Assembly (NCBI GenBank): GCA_028015205.1 | Contig: CM051516.1 | Location: 24,852,593-24,916,592, forward strand | Origin: Mytilisepta virgata | Lineage: Eukaryota; Mollusca; Bivalvia; Mytilida; Mytilidae | Length of the DNA stretch: 64,000 nucleotides | Reading direction: 5' to 3' | In this document: piece after piece, positions 22,108-34,332 of the stretch | Layout: each line of letters opens with the position of its first letter | Numbering within the stretch: the stretch's first letter is position 1 | The notes under the pieces: model-generated | What the model was told of the DNA's origin: nothing | Seen by the model: only the letters and a program-made list of their open reading frames with translations | The model's database searches: none | Made by a program: the position numbers and the translations under genes

Positions 22108-22152
22108 TATTACTATTTTATTATTATTATATATATATTATATATATATATC
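22108..22152. repeat. TA/TTA microsatellite
   Basis: Simple sequence of TATTATTATTA and TATATATATA runs, immediately before the 150-bp tandem array. Confidence 0.9.
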
Positions 22153-22164
22153 GCCGAATGTTTG

Positions 22165-22975
22165 CAAAGGGTGATAAACCAACTAAATAGTTTTATACGT
22201 TTAAAGTTTCTAACCGCAACTCCTCATAAACCGTGTAATTGATTTTGATGAAACCTTATATGAAGGCTGTACATCATATATAGATGTGCATGAAGCAAGT
22301 TAATTATTGCTGGATGCTTTCAATAATACGACTTGAGGGTTTTGCATTTTAAAGCTTGTGAGCGCAACTCCTCCTAAACCTTTCAATGGATTTCGATGAA
22401 TCTTCATATGAAGGCTGGACATCATATATAGATGTGCACGAAGCAAGAACATTACTGGTGCTTGCAAAGGGAGATAATCACACTTAAGGGTTTTACGTGT
22501 TTTAAGGTTGTAAGAGCAATTTCTCCTAAACCGTTCAGTGGATTAAATTCCGATTTTGATGAATGTTGGGCATCAAATATTGATGTACATGAAGAAAGAT
22601 CATTATCGTCGGATGCTTACAAATAAGATAATCCAATATTAGGTTGTACGAGCAACTCCTCCTAAACTGAGCTATAGATTTTGATGATATTTTATATGAA
22701 AGTTGGGTATCATATGTAGATGTGCATGAAGCAAGATAATTATCGCCAGATGCTTGCAAATGGAGATAATCTAACTTACGGGTTTTACATATTTAAAGCT
22801 TGTAAGCGAAACTTCTCCTAAACCACTCAATGATTTTTAGGAAACTGTATATGAAGGTTGGGCATATATAGATGTACAGGAAGCTATGTTATTACTGCTG
22901 GAAGCTTGCAAAGGGATATAAACTAACTGAAGGGTTGTACATGTTTAAAACTTGTAAGCGCAACTCCTAGTGTTT
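22165..22975 (+). repeat. 150-bp tandem array, five to six units
   Basis: The AGCGCAACTCCTCCTAAACC-type anchor recurs near 22216, 22366, 22516, 22651, 22807 and 22960 (about 150-base period). Each unit also has GATTTTGATGA, GGACATCATATATAGATGTG and GCTTGCAAAGGGAGATAA. The open frames on both strands here are by-products. Confidence 0.9.
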
Positions 22976-22979
22976 CAAG

Positions 22980-25285
22980 CGGTGGTATCACAAAAGCTTA
23001 TTGTTGTAAGCGGTGACTAAATGATTATTTAATGCTATTTATATGTAATAATAATGTAGCCGGTCTTCAGTTGTGAGAGTCTGCTGTTGATTCTCCTGTA
23101 TTTGGTTGCCCTTAGTCTGTGTATACCGCCTGCTCCTATCTGCTTCTGTGTTGGCTTGAGGTTTCTATAGATCAATTAATACGTAAATGTTGGGAAGTGT
23201 TTGATTGGCGCGCTTCTTCAGTTTACTGTGCCATCCGTCTAAGTGGTTGTTTGTGCGTGGGCCCTCGTTGTCAAAGTTTTTCCAGTGCTGTCCGTGGTTC
23301 CCTTAACCCAGTATTCGGTACTGTCGATTTCGATGTCCTCGGCTATTTTTAGTGCATTGAACCAAACATCCTCATTTATCACTTGTGGAACAAGTGACAG
23401 AACTGCTGCGCGTCTTACAAACATATTTCATGGAATACTTATATATACATTTATAAAAAAAATTATTACTTTTCTGGATTATTTAATAAAACACACCTCT
23501 AACATGTGCAATCGGTATCATCTTCAACGGCAGCGTCACTTGTCCACATTACGATTTCATGTTCCGCTAACATCAGCATTATTTTTATTCGGATCCGACG
23601 CCTTGACTGCAAGTCAAAACCCCGAGCGTTTCATTACGATTCAACGATACATCCTGAGTACCAAAAGATTCACCTTATAATTCAATTTATCATTTTTTTC
23701 TTTCTAAATACCTCATTCACCCATGCACTTCTTTTTTCTTCAAAGTTTTATCCTATATATAGCCGTATAAATATACATTCCATTATGTAGCACTTGATTT
23801 ATTTAATAAATATTTCTGAGACTTATATCATTAAGGTAATATATATATATTGGGAAACGAATTAATATAAGTTGACTAACTTGTTTTCGAATCCCTTTAA
23901 TTGATATATATATATAATGTATTATGTTAAAATTTACTTGTGTATTTGTATTTGAGTTATATCTATTAATAAAATATGTTTACACCAACATGTGTTTCCA
24001 TGGTAACAACAATGAAAACATAATAACTTGCATTTGAACAGCCATTTCGTCCCTTTTTCGGCTAATGGCAATACTGTTTTGTTTTATAATATTTTCTGTT
24101 CTATTAAACTTACTTTCAACAATTTATCTATCCAACTCAAAGACGTTGCCGTTGCCATAATTTTGTCTGTTTTTCTGTTCATCAGTATACCTGGACAGCA
24201 CCTACAGTTTTGACGAATGTTCCTTATTTGAATGAAGTTTTTAAGTTATCCAAACCTGAGATAAATGATTATCAGAGAAATGTAAAATGTGAAGTATAAC
24301 TTGTAAAAGTGTAATTGTTATGCCTTCCCATCTCTCTTCTGCACAACAAATTGTAATTTTAAATGTTCACATGTTTTATTTAAAAAATGTAGGATGTATT
24401 GTTTCCTTAGTATGTTTGTTTAATTTAGTTAATTATATATGGATACAGCTGCAGAATACTATTAAACGAATTTTCATTATCTTTCATAATTACAAACTGT
24501 TTGCAACATATATTTCAATCATGGATTGTGTGTATGCAAGGGAAATTTTATTTCATATATTTTATTTGTTTTATCTTAATTCTTATTTCTTCTTTAAATT
24601 TGTATTTATTGTTTTTTAAAAGAAATGCTTTCTGGCAGAGTTTTGTCCTAATAAAATTTTAGATTCACTTACACTGTAACAATGTGTTGACAAAATAAGT
24701 CTATATATTTTAGAGGTTGAGGTAGACAGTTTCTTATATTGTGAATTATTTCAAGCATCAAGTTAAATTCTGCAAATATCTGGGGTAGGCATTGGCGTAG
24801 CTAACCATGTTTTGATGTGGAAACACAAGGGAAAATTGATCTCAATATAGAGCAAAGTTATTGTTGGGGAGCAGGGGACATGTTTGTGATATGACAAATG
24901 AAAAGTTCCAAAACATATCCTTTTAAGAATCCCTTTTCTTTATCAAGTCTCCGATATTTATTTATAATTACAAAAGAATTGAGGATAAATTAAATGGAAA
25001 GCTATTTCTAATATTTTCCGAGAAATCAGCCGCGTTGCTCCGGTAAAGGTCATTTCTGATGATAAAAAAATAAGATGATGAAAAAGAAGATTGGTTTATC
25101 TTGGAAATGCTTATAGATTCACCTTGTCTACGAAATAGAGTGTATTTTTTTATACTCCCGGGTTTTAAGGCTTATTTTTTCTGCTCCAGTTTGTTATTGT
25201 TTTCTTTAGTGAATTGAAGATGGCTGATTGATTTGTTTGTTATTGTTTATTTATTCTTATTATATGCCATTTGTCAAACGGACGA
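22980..25285. other. Spacer with unassigned overlapping ORFs
   Basis: Open frames exist on both strands at 23119-23790. The minus frame 23239-23424 has a coding-like stretch (VINEDVWFNALKIAEDIEID) that I cannot assign. The remainder, including 24028-24619, is AT-rich with long hydrophobic translations typical of random AT-rich sequence. Confidence 0.3.
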
Positions 25286-25289
25286 AAGT

Positions 25290-25620
25290 TTTGTCTGTAA
25301 TTTTACAACCTTTGAGGTCCCCACCCTATAACCATATATATTCTTACTCATTATTGGAAGATGCATTTACTGATGTATATGGGGCCCTTGGGATATGCCC
25401 GCCCCTTTAAAATAGATTTGTCTTTACAATTTGGAAACCCTTGAGATCCCCCGCCCGATAACCATATAGGTTCTTACTCCTTATGGGAAGATGCATTAAT
25501 AAATGTAGTTTTTTGGAAGGGGGATCCCTCAGAATCACAAATTTTAAAGAATTGGAAATGGCTTAGATCTCACCCCTAATACCGTTCGTTCTCATTATGG
25601 GAAGAACAGTAACTTATGGG
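25290..25620 (+). repeat. About 125-bp degenerate tandem repeat
   Basis: Blocks of TTTNCAA, CCTTTGAGGTCCCCACCC, ATAACCATATATATTCTTACT and TATGGGAAGATGCATT recur at about 25300, 25425 and 25550. It resembles the GGGG/CCCC-rich 135-bp family at 56960-58290 in style but I did not establish identity. Confidence 0.7.
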
Positions 25621-25898
25621 AAACTTCGTTTCAATTATTACTTTGTTGAACAATGATTTGGTCAAAAATAAGTAAAATTTCAATACTTAGGCTAGATCAT
25701 CCAATAATAAAAAAACCTATATTTAAAGAAGTATCATTTAGGCTGAATTTTATTACAAACGGTATGTAAATTGGTTTGCAAAAAAAAAAACGGTTTATTA
25801 AATATACACTTGTGAAGACGATAGAATGTAATAAATTAAATGGTATGTACAGCATAACATTTATATTTTATTTAGATAACTATTTCATTTGATTATAG

Positions 25899-25950
25899 AA
25901 AAAACCTCAGTGGGACCAGAAGAAAGAAGAAAAAGGGAGCCATATCGTTT
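25899..25950 (+). CDS. Possible 52-bp internal exon (unknown gene)
   Basis: TTTGATTATAG precedes 25899 and the strong donor GTAAGTAT follows 25950. With two bases completing a prior codon, the exon reads KTSVGPEERRKREPYR plus two bases. That entry phase matches the phase-1 exit of 639-719 and its exit phase matches 45318-45354. The peptide is basic and hydrophilic, with no recognised domain. The introns implied are long (about 25 and 19 kb), which is normal for bivalve genes full of repeats. Confidence 0.35.
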
Positions 25951-25954
25951 GTAA

Positions 25955-26640
25955 GTATAAACAAAATTTTTTGGTATCATTCTACTAACAAACAAAACCT
26001 CAAGGTACCACCCAAGTGATGCTACTTTAATGCCGGTCAGAAATCTAACATGACCACCGGTGTTGAAACATAATACAATGTAACGTTGGGCTCTACGGGA
26101 AATGCATTTATAAGTCTTAAAAAACTTTTCAACCTATTGAAGTTAGTGGAATTAATACTTTTGAAGACCAGAACATGTTTTCTTACTTTGTGTGGTTATA
26201 TTAACAAATATGGCCGCTTTCATCTAAGAAAAGCTTGGGGTTGATTAAATTCTCAAGAACCTGTTCACAAATTTATTTGAAACTTTTCACGAATTATAAT
26301 TGCAAGTTGCATCCATTTCTCCTAATGTGAATATATTCAAACTTCTGTCTCTGAAGAAAAATTGCATAAATTAATACCAGACTTGATGGAAGTCATACTT
26401 ATGATGGGCTCAATAATTATATTTTACACTTCGGTACTGTTTTGCTAACAAACTTGTCTGCTTAACTCAAAACGGGGTTTTTTATTTAGTAAATTCCAAA
26501 GGCCCTCTCGTTCCAAGGAATTAACACTTGTCTGTTATGGAAGGTGTTATGACAATTCATCACCTCAAGGTCTTTAAAGATGTTAGACTCCTACGTTTAT
26601 AATACAAGACCGTACTGCTTTAATCAACTGGCACTGTGTC
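25955..26640. other. Spacer, nothing recognised
   Basis: No ORF of note or shared repeat. Confidence 0.4.
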
Positions 26641-26644
26641 ATGA

Positions 26645-27110
26645 TCTGATCGTCTGGCGTAGTCTTCAGCTGGATCCATCCAGTTGACGATATTTCGGGC
26701 TTTTAGCAATTAAATATCTGAGATTTAAATTATCATCTGTGCTAATGTCACCAGTTACAACATGACAAGCAGGGCTATAAATATGGTTAGATGATGAAAA
26801 AGCGCAATCTGAAAGTTTTGATTTAAAGTCATCGAGGTTGAAATCTGGTAACACCCTCTTGTGATTGAATATTTTGGTTGCAGTGGATTTAGTGAAAGGG
26901 TATACATTTTACAGAATAGACTTATCCTTGAAGTATTGTGGAATGTTCTGTCGCACAGATTTCTGATTGAAGATACTACTAATATTGATCGCATCCAACT
27001 CTTTGTTAGCGAAGTTAATTTTGAAGAAATTTCGCTTGTCTTCACTAAGTTGTTAGTTTCGACAACTATGAATAAGCGATTGTTGGCAATATCCATTTTG
27101 CTCTTGTTTC
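26645..27110 (-). pseudogene. RT element, N-terminal region remnant
   Basis: On the minus strand one frame reads QNIPQYFKDKSIL, an in-frame TAA, then FTKSTATKIFNHKRVLPDFN and later HVVTGDISTDD and LIAKSPKYR; a frameshift then gives VNWMDPAEDYARR. These are the TGDL...KGPKYRE...EDYAR motifs that sit N-terminal to the FVFVPxDKA block in the same RT family seen at 11734-13071. The RT core is absent, so this is an isolated N-terminal piece. Its function in the element is not known to me. Confidence 0.6.
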
Positions 27111-27114
27111 TATC

Positions 27115-27610
27115 GTGCTGAATTAAAGGGCATTTGATTTGGATAATTAGATTTAAAAAGGTTTAGTCCTAATATGATTAATGTCTAAAGGTTTTTTAAA
27201 CAGAAAGTAAAATACCTTCTATTGTCACATCATGTACATCCATAACATCAGGAGGTGCGTATTTCCGATATCCGTGACTTTCCCTACGGTTATAACAGTT
27301 GAATAACCCCATCCTGTTAACTTCACTACATTAGGGGGGGAAGGAGGTTAGACAAAACATCTATACACTGAACTTTATCATTGCAACCATAAGGGATAGC
27401 TGTATATAACTCCCTTATCCAATATTCCTCCTAATTTGTACGTTACGGTCTTAGTTTTGGGTCGTTGGTATGGTGATAAATCTTCACTATAAATCTCACT
27501 TTCATCAAAACAATGGAATGGTGTGGTTGTTGGAAGTGACAACCCAATATAACCTTTGTTTTTCACACATTTTGTGAAAAGTCATACCTAAAGTAAGAAA
27601 TGATATTTTT
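27115..27610. other. Spacer, nothing recognised
   Basis: Short overlapping ORFs only; no motif. Confidence 0.4.
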
Positions 27611-27611
27611 T

Positions 27612-28965
27612 TTTGGCTCGCCTGACCTAAAAGGCCATGTGAGCTATTGCAATCATTTGTCCGTCGTCGTCCGTCGTAAACTTTTCCTTTAAAGATCTTC
27701 TGTTCTGAGACCACTGGGCCAATTGGGACTAATCTTTGCAGGAATGATTTGAGGTCATATTCCTCATTTCATCTTGATCGGGCAAAAACATGGCCACCAT
27801 GGGCAATTATTGTTTCTGAGTTTTCTGAGTTTTCAAAAATCTTCTCTGAAACTGCTTGGCCAAATACATTTGTAGAACAAAACTTGACAGGAACATCTAT
27901 ATGGGAAGTCCTTTATAAAGTCTTCGCATTTCGTCCCGATCGGACAACAAATACGGCCGCCATGGGCATTTCTTGTTTCTGATTGGCTGATATGAAAAAA
28001 ATCTCCTCTGAAATCGCTTGGCCGAATGGAACGAAACTCAACAGAAAGCATCTGTGGGAGGTTCCTTACAAATTATCCCCAATTCGTTCCGATAGGGCAA
28101 CAAACATGGCCGTCATGGGCAAAATAAAATCTCATGAACTGCTTTGCCAAATAGAACGAAACTTGACTGGAAGCATTTATGGGAAATTCTTTACAAATTT
28201 TCCTCATTTCGTACCGATCGGACTATAAATGTGGTAGCCATGGGCATTTCTTGTTTCTGATTGGCTGATATAAAAAAAATCTTCTCTTCTGAAACCGCTT
28301 GGCCAAATAGATCGAAACTTGACAGTAAGCATGTATGGGAGGTTCTTTACGAGGTTTACTCATTTCGTCCAGTTCGGGCAGCAAACATGGCCTACATGAC
28401 AATTCGTGTTTCTCATCGGTTGATTAAAAAAATGGTCATTTGGGACCAACATTTGGTGGAATAATCCGTCGATGGCCCCCTTCCAAACTTTTGTCCGGCA
28501 TCCCCGACTTCCAACCGAAAATGATGCTGTTACTAAACATAGAAAAAAGAGGGATGATTTTTAAAAATCTTCTATGTAACTACATGGCCAATTGGAACCA
28601 GACTTTTTTGGTCTTTAGACCGTCCTTTTTCATAATTGTGATCGATGACCCGGACGATCAACCAAGATGGCTGCCACAGCCCAACTTACTTTAACATAGG
28701 ACCCTGTGGGAAATTCATTTAAATATCTTCTTGTCTGAAACTACTGAGCCAATTGGAACCAAACTTAGCAGTAATGGTCCTTATGTGGTCCTCTTTCAGA
28801 AATATGTCCGATGACCTGGACGATCAATGAAGATGGCCGCCACAGCCTAACATATTTTAGCATAGGACCCTATTGGAAAATTCATTTAAAAGTATTCTCC
28901 GAAAGCACTCTGCCAATTGGAACCAGACTTGGCAGCCATGGTTATTAGATTGTCCTCTTTCTTAC
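27612..28965 (-). mobile_element. Tandem-repeat dispersed element, 5'-truncated
   Basis: Begins (on plus) with the complement of the family 3' terminus: GGCTCGCCTGACC, GGCCATGTGAGCTATTGC and the CGTCGTCCGTCG stretch. It then has about five units of roughly 155 bp (CATGGGC anchors at 27798, 27961, 28114, 28239; CATGAC at 28395) and about three type A units (AATTGGAACCA...TTTG) to 28965. The small ORFs across the array follow the unit period. Confidence 0.8.
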
Positions 28966-28969
28966 GTTT

Positions 28970-29420
28970 TGATAGATTTTAACATAAACTGAAGCGTACA
29001 GAATCCACGCAATGTCCGATTTATTCCGTTTGAAGAATCCAACTTGCGTTGTTTACAAATATGACCTTGCAATCTTGACTGTGACGTCCGTGCAGCAACA
29101 TTTCGCGGAATTTTTGAAAATGCAATTTTCATCAATTTTTAAACCATTTCTCATTAAATTTTAACTATTATTGTCAGTATCATCCTTACAATTTATTCTT
29201 TTACAGCATTCTTCACATTTAATGTCTCATTTGAAACTTTAAACAATCAAGAAACCGCGTGAATATACTTGACAAATACGGGTTTATCGATGTATAAACT
29301 TTTATGATTTTGCCCTTCCGACCAATGAAATTCTTGTATTTTGTCATATGCAAATTAAAATGGAATTAAAAATTAACAAACAGCCAAATTATAATTATAG
29401 AACACAATATTACACAATAT
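28970..29420. other. Spacer, nothing recognised
   Basis: AT-rich; no ORF, RNA gene or shared repeat. Confidence 0.4.
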
Positions 29421-29424
29421 TATA

Positions 29425-30535
29425 GATCAGAAGATCAGAATGAATATGTCTATATATGAGATGGATGATTTAGCCAATGTGGACCTTATTTTCGCTGTTC
29501 TAGAGACTGCTTTATAAAATTAACAACATTCGGCAAAACATCCATATCAGGGTCGGGAAAAAGTTTTAATTTGTCAATAGAGCCAAGCTGGTTAAAATTT
29601 GGTGTATTCATCTATAAATTTATTTCAAAAATGTTTCCTTATGTAATCATTTATTCGACAATAGAGGAAGAAATGAACCTCATCGTCAAAAACATTACAA
29701 ACTTTGCTGCACATTTGTTCCCTGGGGACTTTTTTCATAGCGTCCAACTTCGATTTCTAGAGAATGGTCACTCATTCTAATATTTAGATAATACTTTTCG
29801 ACTGTTAGAAATTGCAATCTTTAAATAGTTTTCAAAATTCAAGTCAGATTTTGATTTACTATAAAGAAACAGCTTTGAGTTATTATCAAAATCGTTATTT
29901 TTATCTAGTAATATTTTGTAATATTTTACTTTTTACATTTGTAATTCTTTTAGAAGAATTCATATTTTTTTCTTTTATTTGGTTATCTATATTTTCAAAG
30001 CTGTTTTTATCAAGTTTCAACTCCTTCCTCACATAATAACATTTAAACTGAGGGCATCCTTTCCCAATAGATTTATAACGTCTGGGTGGACTCTAATCTG
30101 CCTAATTCTGCTTTTGATGCGATATTGGTAGCAGTTTTCTTGACACCTACATTTAAAACACTCTTGCAAAATTGATGATATACTTTTCCAAATGGAAGCC
30201 TGTCAGTCAGTCCCAACAATGTATTCTAGACTTACTTAGTTCTTAGTATAATAGTCATCCATTAACAAAACTTCACAATTATATAGAATAACGGGTCTAA
30301 TTAATTAGTTTAATAGTTTCCACGACAACTCCACGGGGATATGCTTAACATATATTTTCTCTGACAGAATAATGCTTTTAATCCTTTTTCGGAAAGTTCT
30401 AATGTAGATTTCGTAAATTGCACTCTGTTGTCAATAACATTTCCAAGAAAATTATATTGTTTTATTTCAGTAAGCAGCTGTGTGTTTTTATTAAATTTTG
30501 GATTTAATTGATCCCTACCTTGAATCAAAGTACTG
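29425..30535 (-). pseudogene. LINE reverse transcriptase, C-terminal remnant
   Basis: Minus-strand frame 30528-30310 reads LLTEIKQYNFLGNVIDNRVQ and FTKSTLELSEKGLKALF, the region just after the RT palm (FLG box). After a frame change, 30250-30150 gives YHQFCKSVLNVGVKKTATNI and ASKAELGRL, the same motif as HLKFVKEIQGV...AELNR at 15270. The sequence to 29425 is the AT-rich 3' portion (GPHWLNH-like, also seen near 10180-10240). 5'-truncated, with many stops. Confidence 0.65.
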
Positions 30536-30599
30536 AAGTACTGTTTACTCGGATGGCCTCATGATCAATTAATGATAGTGATTTAAACTTAACTGTATA

Positions 30600-31107
30600 C
30601 AGTCGACTCTCGTTATCTCGAAGTCCTTCGGACCGCGAAAAAAATGGAGATAGTCGAAATTCGACTAAAAGGGAGCTGACATATTGTTCATGTTTATAAA
30701 TTACCTCGGAGGTCCAGTAAATCTAAATTCTTTGTAGGTGCCAGAGTAAAACGATAGTTTGCACGTACGTGTACTATCAAGACATCACTTAATCCATGTT
30801 CAGATACTTATTTAATTAATTTTTAACATTTTATATTTATAATAATAATAAAGAGTTGAAGACAAATTGATTACAATAGATCAAAATTACTAATTGTTCC
30901 GCAAGGTGATGTTTTCATGAAGACTATTCGACATAACGAATAGAATTTTCATTGTTTTTTATAATTTAACACTCAAAATTTAGTTCGAGATAGAAGTAAA
31001 TTCGACTCATGCAAATTCGACTAAACAGGAGTAAAAATACATATATTTGCACTATAAAACTTTTGGGACTACTTACAAAATTCGACTCAAGGAGTTTGAG
31101 ATAACTG
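30600..31107. mobile_element. TA-flanked MITE (Tc1/mariner or Tigger-like)
   Basis: Left end CAGTCGACTCTCGTTATCTC at 30600, right end reading CAGTTATCTCAAACTCCTT on the minus strand from 31107; both are flanked by TA. The 508-bp interior is non-coding and has several ATTCGACT repeats. TA duplication and a CAG terminus fit Tc1/mariner/pogo elements. Confidence 0.7.
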
Positions 31108-31254
31108 TATATGGTACAAACTGTCGACAGGGAGATATGTTTCACCTGTATCCAATTTTGATAGTATAATTCAAATGTTGAAATAAATAAGGTATCTCTT
31201 AAACATGTGAATAATGCAAAACTTTCAAATGTTGACTGTTCCCCCATAGACTTC

Positions 31255-31550
31255 CACAACATGTACAGTATAGTACTGTGCCTCCACCGATTTGTGACGT
31301 CCCCCGGATTGACTTAGTTGAACGTCACGACGGGTGCCGTATACGGAGCAGGAACTGCTTACCCTTCCGGAACACCTGGGTTCACTGCTGGTTTTTATAG
31401 GAGTTCGTGTTGTTCATTGTTTTTTAGTTTTCTGTGTTTATTTGTTGTGCTTGTTGATGTTCATTTGTCTTCCCGGGTTTGTCTGTCCAATGGATTACGT
31501 TTTTTGTATTGCTCCTTAGGTATATTTGTCCTTTTTTCATAGTCACTAGG
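31255..31550 (+). mobile_element. 3' module of the RT element (no RT)
   Basis: GTGCCGTATACGGAGCAGGA, then CTGCTTACCCTTCCGG and AGGAGTTCGTGTTGTTCATT: the 3' UTR seen after RT copies at 33250-33540 and, in variant form, 32360-32650, 35826-36125 and 59680-59910. Apparent open frames inside it are conserved because the DNA is, not because they are translated. Confidence 0.75.
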
Positions 31551-31559
31551 ATATAACTG

Positions 31560-32355
31560 AGAGGGCAGAGCCAAATAATTGCCATGTGAATGCTTATACA
31601 ACTGCGCACCAAATTAATTGACTGTCTATATGTGGTTCCCCATTAACTCACCTTATCTCCAACTATTAACAAATTGATGATGTTGTCGTGCGAAATAGCA
31701 CATCTTTATGACTTTTGTGAGATAAGGCAAGAACTGTAGTGTTATAGCACTTTAGACTGCAACTAGAACACTTCCTATTGTGTTTACTGTTTATGTCAAT
31801 ATAGTAAAAGGGTGATATTTTGTACAATGTTGATTTCATGTTGGCTCACTTCTTTCACAATCAGAGGTTCATTTAGGGATTAGAAATAAGTTTGAAATTT
31901 GTGTTACCATTTAAATAGCTATCAATATATCAATTTAAGTTGCAGTATAAATCAATATTAGGTCAATGTCAGTAAAATATAAACTTTGTTGTATTCGGCA
32001 CGAAACCGTAGAAGGGCAAAACTCGCCATTCCCAAGTTTCTTGCCCTCGTACAAAAATGTTATATTTTTCTGACATTAACCTAAATGTTACCCAACTTGG
32101 CAACAATGTAAATATAGTTAAACCCAACTTGGCAACAACGCATATAGCTGCACCCTACTTGGCAACAATGTACATGGAGCTACACCAAACATGACAATAA
32201 ATTATGGAATGAATATGATATTTAGAACAATCTTGAAAGACGAGGATTATTATAAATATATATCTGTTTTTACTTTTGTAACTCTTCCCATCTTTCCTCC
32301 ATTGTATCTTATCTAATATATTTCTGTTGCTCATAATATAGCAACAGTTTTTATC
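31560..32355. repeat. Spacer with a 30-bp tandem repeat
   Basis: CCC(A/T)ACTTGGCAACAA recurs at 32091, 32123 and 32153 (30-32-base spacing). The remainder of the spacer shows no gene. Confidence 0.7.
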
Positions 32356-32359
32356 CATC

Positions 32360-33237
32360 ATAAACTTGAGTAAATTGCTAGTAATATGTTTGCTGAATTA
32401 ATCATTTGATCAGTAAAGTCAAGAAATACCAAAGGGATATTCGAAGGAGGGAAAAATCGTAACAACTGACAAACTCCGGTGAACACCGAAGACAAGACCA
32501 AAACAATACATGCACTACAATTTAAAACTAAAAACATATGAACAACATGGACCCCACCAAAACACCGGGGTAGACTCAGGTGCTCCGGAAGGGTAAGCCG
32601 TCTCTGCTTCCTGCAGGACACCCGCCATGCTGCCCATGTCAAATCCGGTATGAGGAAGGGATGATATCAATGGAACAGGTCCATTTTCATTTGGGAAACG
32701 TTTTTTCATACCTGTAAACCATGTCATGATGACTCCCATAAAACTTTAATAAGGATGACTTCAACTTAGGAGCAACGTACACCTGTCTGGGCAAATTTTC
32801 TCTCAGGAGCCGGGCTCTGTTTAGGAAGTCAATGTATATGTCACAAGCTCTGGAATAACGTATGAGTTTTGAAATATATACTACATACGCCGGCGCTTCT
32901 GGAATATTGCCGCTCAAAAATGGGAAGTTGACGATTAGAAAGTCAAAGTTATCCCGTTTTTCGTAAAGTTTTGTATTCAACCTTCTTCTGGTGTCAATTT
33001 CGAAGTGGAGGTCAAGATAAGATGTAGATTTGGCAGTGTGTGTTATCCTTAAATTCGAGCTCATTGGGATAGATGAGATGTAAGAAATTAACAAAACGTG
33101 AATTGTTGAGTGATAAAACATCATATTTGTAGCGGAAGTTGAAATTAAAGGTACGGCTACCTTATTATGTTTTTCCTTAAGAAGCCCGTCAAGGACGTCT
33201 ACCTCATATGAGTAAAGGAACAAGTCGGCCAGTATAA
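32360..33237 (-). pseudogene. RT element, C-terminal half and 3' module
   Basis: The minus strand reads LADLFLYSYEVDVLDGLLKE at the 5' end, then in shifted frames the finger-palm region (YKYDVLSLNN, where the catalytic YIDD box has become YKYD), SYLDLHFEID, NFDFLIVNFPFLSGNIPEAP, YISKLIRYSRACD and LLKFYGSHHD. The coding part ends near 32690 and the 3' module (GACATGGGCAGCATGGCGGG, CCGGAGCACCTGAGTCTACC) runs to 32360. The element starts at about 33237, within the palm, so it is 5'-truncated. Loss of the second catalytic Asp context and frameshifts make it inactive. Confidence 0.75.
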
Positions 33238-33249
33238 CTATTAATCATT

Positions 33250-33904
33250 TGAGGTCTTCTTTGGCAATTGTGGATTTGTTTATGTGACTTTATAGCAAAA
33301 AGGACAAATATACCTAAGGAGCAATCAAAAAACGCAATCCATTGGACAGGCAAACCCGGGAAGACAAATGAACAACCACAAGCACAACAAATAAACACAG
33401 AAAACTAAAAAACAATAAACAACACGAACTCCTATAAAAACCAGGAGTGAACCCAGGTGCTCCGGAAAGTTAAGCAGTTCCTGCTCCGTATACGGCACCC
33501 GTTCTAAAGTTCAACTAAGTCAATCCGGTAGAAGTCACAAATCGGTGGAGGAACATGAAATGTTACGACTGTGGGAACAGGTCAGCATCATCTTAGATAT
33601 TGGAACGCTGTAGTGGTCAATCAATTTGTGATGACGACCGTAAAATTTCCTAAGTGATGACATCAACTTATCCCTGAGAAAACACTGGTTAAGAAGCTAT
33701 TGTGACAGCAATAATCCTCTTTGTCGAAAGTCAGGGTAACTCACGCATGCTCTTGAAAATCGGATAAGCTGAGAAACGCAGACGCCATATGCAGGCAATT
33801 CTAGTATATTGCTACTCAAGAAGAAAACATTAACAATATGAAAGTTGAAGTCATCATGTTTGTCATGAAGTTTTGCCTTCAAATGTCTCTCATAGTCTAT
33901 TTCA
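33250..33904 (-). pseudogene. RT element, C-terminal fragment and 3' module
   Basis: Minus-strand frame 33882-33697 reads KLHDKHDDFNFHIVNVFFLS, ISQ-type motif VCVSQLIRFSRAC and YPDFRQRGLLLSQ, then a stop where LLNQ should follow. The SSLRKFYGRHH motif lies at about 33620-33660. The 3' module (ACGGGTGCCGTATACGGAGC) ends near 33260. It abuts another truncated copy at 33237 and a gypsy remnant at 33905. Nearly identical in order to copy 1 at 11270-14500. Confidence 0.75.
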
Positions 33905-34260
33905 AGTGATTTAGGAGTTGGAGCTGTTTTATATCAAGAAACAGATGATAATGTTGAGAAACCTATATCATATTTTTCCAAAAATTAGATAAACATCAGA
34001 AAAATTATTCCACTATTGAAAAAGAATGTTTTGCACTGCTGTCTGCACTTCAACATTTTGATCTATATTTAAATCCCACTATGCATCCTATTCTGGTTTA
34101 TACTGATCATAATCCTCTCACCTTCATACATAAAATGAGAAACAAGAACCAGAGGTTGACTAGGTGGATTTTATTGTTACAGGAATATGATATTATTGTA
34201 AAACATATTAAAGGTAAAGATAATGTAATAGCAGATGCTAGATCTTATTGAAACACTGTA
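33905..34260 (+). pseudogene. Ty3/gypsy RNase H domain remnant
   Basis: SDLGVGAVLYQETDDN and KPISYFSK open the domain; after a frameshift near 33990 the frame reads HQKNYSTIEKECFALLSALQ, VYTDHNPLTFIHKM, RLTRWILLLQEYD and IKGKDNVIADA to a stop. These are the hallmark motifs of the gypsy RNase H (the DHxxL box, the RWxxxLQEYD box and the GKxNxxADALSR end). Integrase, normally next, is missing: only 75 bases separate the end from the polypurine tract, so integrase was deleted. Plus strand, upstream of the LTR at 34333. Confidence 0.85.
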
Positions 34261-34320
34261 TACATACTATATATTTGTGTATATATTGTTCATGAAGTTC
34301 TCGTTACACTCAAACTTCTT

Positions 34321-34332
34321 TTAAGGGGGAGG
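34321..34332 (+). promoter_or_regulatory. Polypurine tract of the gypsy element
   Basis: TTAAGGGGGAGG directly before the LTR's TGTTATG, the position and composition of a plus-strand priming tract. Confidence 0.75.

Noticed and set aside
23239..23424. 61-codon minus ORF with coding-like composition
   Set aside because: No family recognised and overlapping plus ORFs of similar length; left unassigned.
26861..27121. 86-codon plus ORF
   Set aside because: Antisense shadow of the RT N-terminal remnant on the minus strand.
31318..31542. 74-codon ORF with a hydrophobic stretch
   Set aside because: It lies in the RT-element 3' module, repeated at other loci in decayed forms; likely untranslated.
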